The position numbers were made by a program, and so were the translations under genes. The notes under the pieces were generated by a model. That model was not told the origin of the DNA, did no database searches, and saw only the letters and a program-made list of their open reading frames with translations. From Paraprevotella sp. (GTDB lineage: Bacteria; Bacteroidota; Bacteroidia; Bacteroidales; Bacteroidaceae), in assembly GCA_021205005.1 (NCBI GenBank), contig JAJPYK010000286.1, forward strand, positions 1 to 6,230: a DNA stretch of 6,230 nt, written 5' to 3'. Shown here piece by piece: positions 1 to 6,230 of this stretch (position 1 is the first letter of the stretch; each line of letters opens with the position of its first letter).

Positions 1-5
1 TCCAT
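1..5 (-). CDS. Possible start of a downstream gene, expected SusD/RagB-like lipoprotein (partial)
   Basis: Reading leftward past the transporter stop, the minus strand continues GTTGGACTACTTTATGGA to the window edge. The ATG lies at 5-3, 13 bases after the TAA, a normal intra-operon spacing. SusC-type genes are nearly always followed directly by a SusD/RagB gene, so this may be its start codon. Only the ATG and two further bases are visible, so neither the frame nor the product can be tested here. It could equally be a chance ATG. Confidence 0.25.
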
Positions 6-18
6 AAAGTAGTCCAAC

Positions 19-3000
19 TTAGAAATCTACGGTGATACCCAAAGTGTAAGACTTCGCACGCGGAGTCTGAGCATTGTCCTGTGTCACGCTGTAAGTTCCG
101 TATGTCAACTCAGGATCCACACCGGTATATTTAGTCAGGCAGAACAAGTTGTTTCCACTGACATAGAAACGCAATCCGCTCAATCCGATCTTCTTGACCG
201 CCTTTTGAGGAAGACCGTAAGAGATCTGCAAATAATTCAAGCGAAGGAATGTTCCGTCTTCCACAAAGCGGTCGCTGATCATCGTATTGTAGTTCTCGAC
301 ACCGAGAGAACTGTTCAACGCACGGGGGATCGACGTGAAATCGCCCTCTTTACGCCAACGATAATTTACAGCCTGACTTTGGTTGTTATTAGTGTTCATG
401 CTCTCCATGTTCAAACGTGCCAGGTTAACGATGTCATAATTCACACGATAGTTGAACTGCGCATTCAAAGACCAGTTTCCATAATTGAACTTAAAGCCGA
501 AACCACCGGTCAACTTAGGCAAGGAATTACCCAAATAAACGATATCCAGTTGGTTGATGTTACCGTCATGGTTCACATCTTCATATATAGCGTCACCGCC
601 TGCAAAATCATAAGAGGAAGTAGAACCGTCGGCTGAATAGTTGAACTTCATTTGCAAGGGATCGCCCTTCATGTCTCTAATCAACTCTCCGTTGGCATTG
701 TAAACCAAAGGAGCCGTCCAACCCTTGTCCTTGAAATCCTGCAACCACTGTTGAGCCGTAGCATCGCCCTTGGCGGCAAGTTTCTCATTATTGACGTAAG
801 TATCGTAATTATACATATACACGCCCTTGCTGCGATAACCGTAAATGGCTCCGAACGGGTTGTCCACCTGCACACGCTGCAATAAAGTAGCGTTCTTGGC
901 TTCCCAGTCATTGTTCAAGGACTCCAGGATCAAGGGATCCATTCTGGTGATGACATTCCTGTTGTTGGCAAAAGTCAAATTCACATCCATCGAGAATTTT
1001 CCTGTCTGTACAATCTTATTGGTCTGGATATTGAACTCCCATCCCGTATTGTCCATATCGCCGGCATTACGATAGGGGTAAGTCGTGAAACCGGAAATAC
1101 TCGGTACGCGCACATCGGCCATCAACATATCCTTAGTCGTCTGCTTATAAATATTAAGATCAGTCGTGAGTCGGTCATTCCAGAAACCGAGATCGAAACC
1201 TAAGTTCCAAGTATACTTCATTTCCCATTTCAACGTATTGATCTTCATGTTGCTGGGGGACATTTCCGTAGAGCCCAAATTAGTAGCATCCGAAGCATAC
1301 TGGTTGACATACAAGTAATCTGAAGAAGGCTGGTTACCGACCATACCCCAACCCGGACGGATAGACAACATGGACAACCATTTCCGAGTAGGCTCCATCC
1401 ACGGTTCGTCAATGATATTCCAACGTCCTGACACTGCCGGGAACACACCCCAACGTTTGCCCGGACCGAACTTCGTTGTCCCGTCTACACGGGCAGACAC
1501 GTCGAATATATAACGTTCCTTGAAAGCATAGTGAGCGGAGAACGTATAATAGATGCTTCTCCAACGGTTAAAGTTGCTCGTCATGGTCGGTGAAATGTTA
1601 CCGGCGCTCGGCGCTTCGATACCGTGAGGCAGACCTCCGACTTCGGTTTTCTGATCGCTCGAAGTTCCTGACGTGAGCTGGAAACGTCCCATCGCCATGA
1701 AAGAATGGTCCGAATTCAAGAAATGAGGCGTAAAGGTCAATGTATGGGTCGTAGTGAAAGCCAGACTCTTGGAAGAATAGCTTGAAGCCGTGCTCACACC
1801 GCTGGCATTCCAGTTATAAGTGGACAAATCGCGGGGATAATACTTATCTTCATAAGCATTATACACGTTCATCGTCACCTTTCCGTTATAAGTCAAACGA
1901 TGTCTGGTATCGTCCACGCCCAAAATGTCATATTGAAACTCCAATTTAGGATCGATTGAATATGTCTTATAGCTGTTCTTGGCATATTTCGCACTGGCCA
2001 CAGGATTCACCAGTTTACGTTGGTCTTCCAGTGCATCAACCTTATACAGCATTTCATAATAACGACCTAAGGAATTTCCATTCTCGTCCTCTTCGAAGAT
2101 GGACAGGTTCGGCATCTTCTTATAAGCAATCGCCAACAGGTCGTCCGAATTCTTCTGGTTGTCGGTATAGGTCAAAGAGAAGTCGCTGATGATCTTGATA
2201 CGGTCGCTCACATAATAGTCCAACATCATACGCGTTGTGAAACGATCCAGCTTCTGTTCGATAACAGAACCCGTTTCATGGTCGTAACCGCCTGATACAC
2301 GGAATGTAGCTTTGTCACCACCACCCGTCACAGAAAGGAAATGATTCTGACGCCAACCGATTTGAGTCACTGCTTTCACCCAGTCGGTATTGTTGTTGAA
2401 CATCTGCCATTCCGAGAACACACGCTTGTCCGTGATATAATTGAATTCAGGAATATCAGCCGCAGCATCGCTCAAGGTAGGATTGAAATAAGCTTCCTTC
2501 ATCATCATCGTATACTGGTCGCCCGTCAACAAATCGATTCCCGAAGGCTGGTATGTACCGGTCAGACGGAAAGAATAAGTCAATTTCGGTTTTCCGCGCA
2601 CACCGCGCTTCGTCTTGATTTCAATTACACCATTCGCACCTTGCGAACCCCAAATAGCCGTAGCGGCAGCATCTTTCAACACGCTGATGCTCTCGATATC
2701 CTCAGGGTTGACATTCAACAACTGCGAGAAAGTCTCGTCCGTAGCATTCGTCACATCGAAATCGCTCTGATCTACGCTCCAAACATCGCCGTTCACCACG
2801 ATCAAAGGTTCCGAGCTGGTCAACGTACTGATGGAAGTCACACCACGCAGACGCATGGTCGTACCGGAACCCAAGTTACCGGAATTCATCACGATATCCA
2901 AACCGGCGATACGTCCTTGCAACGCCTCATCGACGGAAGTCAAACCCAATCCTTCGAATTCCTTGGCATTGATGGTTTGAGAAGCAAAAGAGACTTCACG

Positions 3001-3387
3001 TTCCGGGATAGCCAAACCGGAAGACTGTACCCTCTTCTTGGCTTTTACCTCAACTTGCTTCAGGACCATGGCATCTTCCATAGTCACATTGAAAACTCTT
3101 TTATTGATCGGAAGTATCTGAGCTTTCAGACCCACGTAACTGATTTTCAGCTTGTCTTTCGGATTCTTGATTTTCAAGGTAAAATTTCCGTTGAAATCAG
3201 TCACGGTAGCCGAGATGTTACGATTGGACTCGTCTATTTCCACCACAGACGCTCCTACGATAGGGCCGTAAGAGTCGGAAACCGTTCCACTGATACTCGA
3301 TATTCCCTGTGCCCTCACTGCTGAAGCTATGGCCAGACAGAAAATCAAAACATAATATTTTAATATATTTTTCATCTTCTTCCTCAT
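19..3387 (-). CDS. SusC/RagA-family TonB-linked outer-membrane transporter
   Basis: This 1122-residue protein is a TonB-dependent beta-barrel that, in this family, imports oligosaccharides, peptides or other large nutrients across the outer membrane with a SusD-like lid. Residues 1-26 form a signal peptide ending AVRA before Gln27. Residues 32-105 match the carboxypeptidase-regulatory-like beta-sandwich (ISGTVSDSYGPIVGASV, then TDFNGNFTLKI). LKQVEVKAKKR at 109-119 sits where the TonB box is expected. The plug spans about 128-262, with ALQGRIAGLDI, RLRGVTSI, PLIVVNG and NPEDIESISVLKDAAATAIWG. The rest is barrel, including the family's late NLFCLTKYTGVDPE segment and a terminal phenylalanine (GITVDF), typical of outer-membrane barrels. 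No STN domain precedes the sandwich, so signalling to an anti-sigma factor is not indicated. Length is normal for the family and I see no frameshift. Met5 is a plausible alternative start. Substrate is unknown; family assignment is very secure. Confidence 0.97.
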   Translation of the reverse strand: MRKKMKNILKYYVLIFCLAIASAVRAQGISSISGTVSDSYGPIVGASVVEIDESNRNISATVTDFNGNFTLKIKNPKDKLKISYVGLKAQILPINKRVFNVTMEDAMVLKQVEVKAKKRVQSSGLAIPEREVSFASQTINAKEFEGLGLTSVDEALQGRIAGLDIVMNSGNLGSGTTMRLRGVTSISTLTSSEPLIVVNGDVWSVDQSDFDVTNATDETFSQLLNVNPEDIESISVLKDAAATAIWGSQGANGVIEIKTKRGVRGKPKLTYSFRLTGTYQPSGIDLLTGDQYTMMMKEAYFNPTLSDAAADIPEFNYITDKRVFSEWQMFNNNTDWVKAVTQIGWRQNHFLSVTGGGDKATFRVSGGYDHETGSVIEQKLDRFTTRMMLDYYVSDRIKIISDFSLTYTDNQKNSDDLLAIAYKKMPNLSIFEEDENGNSLGRYYEMLYKVDALEDQRKLVNPVASAKYAKNSYKTYSIDPKLEFQYDILGVDDTRHRLTYNGKVTMNVYNAYEDKYYPRDLSTYNWNASGVSTASSYSSKSLAFTTTHTLTFTPHFLNSDHSFMAMGRFQLTSGTSSDQKTEVGGLPHGIEAPSAGNISPTMTSNFNRWRSIYYTFSAHYAFKERYIFDVSARVDGTTKFGPGKRWGVFPAVSGRWNIIDEPWMEPTRKWLSMLSIRPGWGMVGNQPSSDYLYVNQYASDATNLGSTEMSPSNMKINTLKWEMKYTWNLGFDLGFWNDRLTTDLNIYKQTTKDMLMADVRVPSISGFTTYPYRNAGDMDNTGWEFNIQTNKIVQTGKFSMDVNLTFANNRNVITRMDPLILESLNNDWEAKNATLLQRVQVDNPFGAIYGYRSKGVYMYNYDTYVNNEKLAAKGDATAQQWLQDFKDKGWTAPLVYNANGELIRDMKGDPLQMKFNYSADGSTSSYDFAGGDAIYEDVNHDGNINQLDIVYLGNSLPKLTGGFGFKFNYGNWSLNAQFNYRVNYDIVNLARLNMESMNTNNNQSQAVNYRWRKEGDFTSIPRALNSSLGVENYNTMISDRFVEDGTFLRLNYLQISYGLPQKAVKKIGLSGLRFYVSGNNLFCLTKYTGVDPELTYGTYSVTQDNAQTPRAKSYTLGITVDF
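3379..3384 (-). promoter_or_regulatory. Possible ribosome-binding site favouring Met5 start of the SusC-like gene
   Basis: Codons 2-3 of the transporter frame read AGGAAG on the minus strand, placed shortly before a second in-frame ATG at 3375-3373 (Met5). Starting there would give MKNILKYYVLIFC, a very typical Bacteroidales signal-peptide opening, and would leave 17 rather than 5 bases after the preceding stop. The bases before Met1 (AATTAACTTCA) hold no such purine run. Bacteroidota depend little on Shine-Dalgarno pairing, so this is suggestive only. Confidence 0.35.
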
Positions 3388-3392
3388 TGAAG

Positions 3393-6209
3393 TTAATTAC
3401 CCGCAATCGCATTATAAGCATCCGACATACTCTGAGTGTACAAAAGGGGCTTGTCTATCAGATGTATTACCGCCGTTGAAGAGTTATAAATACGAGTAGC
3501 TTTACTTATATCTGTACATCTCGGTTGCGAGCTGTCCGAATTGTTATCATTGGAACTTACGTCGGTACGGAAGTGATATTCACGTGCGAAATAGTTTCCA
3601 TCCATTACCCGACGCGCGCTTTCTCCCTCAATCTCGTTACGCTGGGCATCACGGCAAGTAATCGTGATACTTCCGGCATTTCCGGTACCCGTATTAGATA
3701 CGGACAGAGAGGCAAAACGGCCGCCATTTACATACGAGGTCTCATAAGTAGATGAAGAAGAAGGACCGGCTAAATAAACAGCGTTGTTTTGGATATGATA
3801 ACGCAAGAAATTATCGATCAGCGTAGTCATACTGTCCACTTGAGCTTGTATCTTCTCTGCTTCGCTATCCGTTATACTCGGATCGTCCAACTTATTATCG
3901 AGTTCGATCACGTCCCTCCAATCCGGCAGCAGATGGGCTGTATACAATTTCTTGATTTCGGAAGTGGGCGGTACGTAAATCGTATAATTATAGTTATCCA
4001 TTATATTAATGGTATTGCCATTGGATATGGTCTTGGCAGATTTCGTTCCGTCGGTACTGCTACCTGTGGTCACGTCATACAAAGTGCTGATCAGATCGCT
4101 GTTGTTCAACATCTGATAGAACTCGGAGTATTCGTCGTTTACCTTAGACAACTCGCCGAGGATGGTGGGAACGGATTTCGTAGCCGGCAACACAGGCTCC
4201 TTGTTCACGATGAAAGTCTCACCGTTACCGTTAGGATTGGAACCCATATTATAATATCCGTCTCCGTCGCGCACGGTCAGCACGTCCGGATTGGCACCCG
4301 TATATCCCTTGATCTCTTTTCTATAAGGAGTGATGATCTTCACGCCTTCGCCCGAACCTTCCATAATGATGGGGCAACCTCCCATAGAGACCCAAACGTT
4401 CTTTCCGGAAGATGCGCTGGCAGCCTTATCCTTTACGAAGATGGAATTCTCCAACACATCTTTCAAACGATTCTCCACATAGTCGGCTTCGGCCGTCGTC
4501 GAAGAGGAGGTATATCCCATCGTAGAGCTCCACGGATTCGTGATCTCACTGCCTTTCGACAAAGAACCGTCGGCATTCTCTATGGCATTGTAGCGACGAC
4601 ACTTGATACGATTACCCACCAACTGGGCACTGTTGTCGTAGTAGAATTCCGTAATCGTCTTCTGGGTCTTTTGGTAGTCCACCGGATCCACATAATTAGC
4701 CAAAGCCTCGTCGGTAGGCAGAATGAAGATGTATTCGCTTTCCATTGAATTCAGATAAGCGTCATAATTCAGATCGCTGATCATATAACGCATAATCAGC
4801 ATGGCGTCATCCAAAGATGCAGGGAAAGCCACCGACTGGTATTCCGGAATGGCATACACTTCATTGGATTTATATACGACACCATTGTTCGCCATGATAC
4901 AAGAAGCGATACCGGTGGTTCCTCCCGGCTCTCCCTTGGAAAGTCCCATCTCAAACTGAGCGGAGTTCGTCACCGAAGAGAACTTGCTGGGCACGGCAGA
5001 GAGCAACGAATATTTCATGTAGTTGTCCAACATATCCAATATGATATGGTCCGGAATGCTGTCTACGGAATGAAAATAGTCTATCAAAGACTTACCTCCA
5101 CCTGATTGGAAATAACGATCGAAAGCTTCGTTCGTCGGCGCAATGATGACACCCATATCGCGGCTCATGCTTACGCCCGAAGCTCCGTTGGCATATTCGT
5201 TCCATCCCGGATCATAAGGCAACAAGTTGGTAATGTCCGTACCCGCATAGCTGGTCAAGGCGTCATAAGACGTCGAATTGGTTTCACAACCGCTATTGAA
5301 GTAACGCAAGGTAAATACGGAGTCCACTTGCCCGGAAGTATTATAGGCATTGTAACTGTTGGTTGTACTCTGGTCGAATACCGGCACGCTGAAACGGTCC
5401 AACATCTTGCTGAACGTGGACAGATCGGCATCTTCACGGATAGCCTCGGCCATATTGGTCAACGGCGTCATCACGTTTTCCACCACCTGGATATAACCGT
5501 TCTGACAGGTAATATCCTGGTCCGTCAAACGCTGTCCGTTAATATAAGACTCCGATATGCTGGTACATTTCCCGTTAGTCAGGAAATTCAAATCGTCGTC
5601 CGTAATGGAGTTGTTGCTCATCACGGCCGGCAAGAAATGCACCATCGGAGAGACCGTATTGTCGCGCAAGACCAGCATCTTATCTTTACCTCCATCCGGA
5701 TATTTCGCGCGGTAGGGCTTCCAATACGAGTTTTGGGGCATGTCTTTCGCGGTCAGTTGCGGAATCGTATCATACAACGACAACGAAGTGACACGACGAA
5801 GGCAAGCCCCGGTAAGAGGATCCGCAGAACCGTTAGACACACTCGACATCAATTCGATCAGATAGGCGCTGTTGATCATCGAAGAATTGAACAACAGCTT
5901 CTTTTGAGCATCGCTCAACTCGGAATAACTCTTCACGCCCCAGGGATTATCGCTAAAAAACCGCGCATAAGCATCGTCATCAGCGACGAACAAGGTTTTG
6001 CTACCCGTGAGACTCAACACGTCTTTTTGCTGGATAGACGCATCATTAATTAAATCCAAAGTCGTCAGGTAATTTCCACGTTTCTCCAGTTCCTCATAGA
6101 TACTACTACCCAGCCACGAGGGGGTCCCGGTAAGAAGATCGTCCTGGCAAGCGACCAATGCGCCACCGACAAAGAACAGTGTACAAGCAGAATAAGTAAA
6201 ACGACTCAT
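3393..6209 (-). CDS. Surface lipoprotein with four tandem FAS1 (fasciclin) domains
   Basis: The 938-residue product starts with a lipoprotein signal peptide: hydrophobic LFFVGGALVA, then lipobox LVAC with lipidated Cys21 and QDD after it, which suggests outer-membrane and probably surface anchoring. I read four FAS1-like repeats, about residues 35-250, 251-456, 458-677 and 680-924. Each has an H1-like strand (TLFVADDDAYARFF at 72, VIIAPTNEAFDRYF at 354, YIFILPTDEALANY at 493, YTIYVPPTSEIKKLY at 742), a central helix, and a closing strand (NGYIQVVENVMTPL, NGVVYKSNEVYAIPEY, NGETFIVNKEPVLP, STAVIHLIDKPLLY). Only repeat 4 keeps the family's YH pair (Tyr804-His805). FAS1 domains generally mediate adhesion or ligand binding; no catalytic motif is visible. 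The gene ends five bases before the SusC-like gene, so both are likely in one operon, and a role in binding ligand for that transporter is inferred. The FAS1 assignment is firm for repeats 2 and 4, less so for 1 and 3. The start is uncertain because the frame stays open to the window edge. Confidence 0.9.
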   Translation of the reverse strand: MSRFTYSACTLFFVGGALVACQDDLLTGTPSWLGSSIYEELEKRGNYLTTLDLINDASIQQKDVLSLTGSKTLFVADDDAYARFFSDNPWGVKSYSELSDAQKKLLFNSSMINSAYLIELMSSVSNGSADPLTGACLRRVTSLSLYDTIPQLTAKDMPQNSYWKPYRAKYPDGGKDKMLVLRDNTVSPMVHFLPAVMSNNSITDDDLNFLTNGKCTSISESYINGQRLTDQDITCQNGYIQVVENVMTPLTNMAEAIREDADLSTFSKMLDRFSVPVFDQSTTNSYNAYNTSGQVDSVFTLRYFNSGCETNSTSYDALTSYAGTDITNLLPYDPGWNEYANGASGVSMSRDMGVIIAPTNEAFDRYFQSGGGKSLIDYFHSVDSIPDHIILDMLDNYMKYSLLSAVPSKFSSVTNSAQFEMGLSKGEPGGTTGIASCIMANNGVVYKSNEVYAIPEYQSVAFPASLDDAMLIMRYMISDLNYDAYLNSMESEYIFILPTDEALANYVDPVDYQKTQKTITEFYYDNSAQLVGNRIKCRRYNAIENADGSLSKGSEITNPWSSTMGYTSSSTTAEADYVENRLKDVLENSIFVKDKAASASSGKNVWVSMGGCPIIMEGSGEGVKIITPYRKEIKGYTGANPDVLTVRDGDGYYNMGSNPNGNGETFIVNKEPVLPATKSVPTILGELSKVNDEYSEFYQMLNNSDLISTLYDVTTGSSTDGTKSAKTISNGNTINIMDNYNYTIYVPPTSEIKKLYTAHLLPDWRDVIELDNKLDDPSITDSEAEKIQAQVDSMTTLIDNFLRYHIQNNAVYLAGPSSSSTYETSYVNGGRFASLSVSNTGTGNAGSITITCRDAQRNEIEGESARRVMDGNYFAREYHFRTDVSSNDNNSDSSQPRCTDISKATRIYNSSTAVIHLIDKPLLYTQSMSDAYNAIAGN

Positions 6210-6230
6210 TTTACGTTTAATGTTACTGCC
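6210..6230 (-). other. In-frame open sequence upstream of the lipoprotein ATG; possible missing N-terminus
   Basis: On the minus strand these 21 bases read as seven sense codons (G S N I K R K) directly in frame with the ATG at 6209, with no stop before the window edge. They would add three basic residues ahead of the hydrophobic segment, as expected for a signal-peptide n-region, which otherwise has only Arg3. The real start may therefore lie beyond 6230, in which case the lipoprotein gene is truncated in this window. Alternatively the A-rich stretch TTAAACGTAAA before the ATG is an ordinary Bacteroidota translation-initiation region. No promoter can be assigned in so short a piece. Confidence 0.45.

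Noticed and set aside
205..885. Short plus-strand open frames opposite the 3' end of the transporter gene.
   Set aside because: They overlap a securely identified coding sequence, have no initiation context that stands out, and give low-complexity translations without family features.
19..3387. STN (secretin/TonB short N-terminal) domain, which would imply anti-sigma-factor signalling.
   Set aside because: The mature N-terminus goes directly from the signal peptide into the carboxypeptidase-regulatory-like sandwich at residue 32, leaving no room for an STN domain.
3388..3392. Possible promoter or terminator between the two genes.
   Set aside because: The gap is five bases, with no room for a Bacteroides -33/-7 promoter or a hairpin. 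The AT-rich stretch at about 3350-3372 encodes the transporter signal peptide.
3218..3421. Minus-strand frame of about 67 codons bridging the junction of the two genes.
   Set aside because: It is out of frame with both genes and overlaps the end of one and the signal peptide of the other. Its translation shows no domain, and both overlapped frames are clearly real.
3789..4748. Long plus-strand open frame (about 319 codons) opposite the FAS1 gene; similar ones at 5106-6053 and, opposite the transporter, 2341-3324.
   Set aside because: All three sit in exact codon-on-codon register with the minus-strand genes. In that register antisense stops arise only from sense codons TTA, CTA and TCA, so long open frames simply reflect rarity of those Leu and Ser codons. 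Their translations are rich in Arg, His and Ile, with no domain, signal peptide or recognisable motif.

Overview
The window holds two long, complete-looking genes on the minus strand, read from high to low coordinates, and almost nothing else. The upstream gene (6209 to 3393) encodes a large lipoprotein that I read as four tandem FAS1 (fasciclin) domains. The downstream gene (3387 to 19) encodes a SusC/RagA-type TonB-dependent outer-membrane transporter. Only five bases separate them, so they are almost certainly co-transcribed. A candidate ATG 13 bases beyond the transporter stop, at the window's low edge, could begin a third gene. In this family the expected partner is a SusD/RagB lipoprotein, but only five bases of it would be visible.

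The organism is most likely a member of the Bacteroidota, probably order Bacteroidales (Bacteroides, Parabacteroides or Prevotella relatives). The SusC architecture is essentially diagnostic of the phylum: an N-terminal carboxypeptidase-regulatory-like domain, then a plug with the LKDAAATAIWGSQGANGVI signature, then a very long barrel. The lipobox cysteine followed by QDD, and the A-rich sequence upstream of the lipoprotein start in place of a strong Shine-Dalgarno, also fit. I cannot go to genus from this sequence.

Layout: 6210-6230 is 21 bases upstream that remain open in the lipoprotein frame, so its true start may lie outside the window. 3393-6209 is the FAS1 lipoprotein. 3388-3392 is the junction. 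19-3387 is the SusC-like transporter. 1-18 is downstream sequence with the possible next start. No RNA gene, mobile element, CRISPR array, DNA repeat or convincing terminator was seen, and both strands are otherwise filled by antisense shadows.

Inferred function: this looks like part of a SusCD-type nutrient-uptake or surface-binding locus. The FAS1 protein would be an outer-membrane-anchored, probably surface-exposed binding or adhesion module acting beside the SusC channel. No glycoside hydrolase, sulfatase, peptidase or regulator is in view, so the ligand cannot be named. The main point of interest is the placement of a four-FAS1 lipoprotein as the gene immediately before susC. That position differs from the classical order, in which accessory surface glycan-binding lipoproteins follow susCD.
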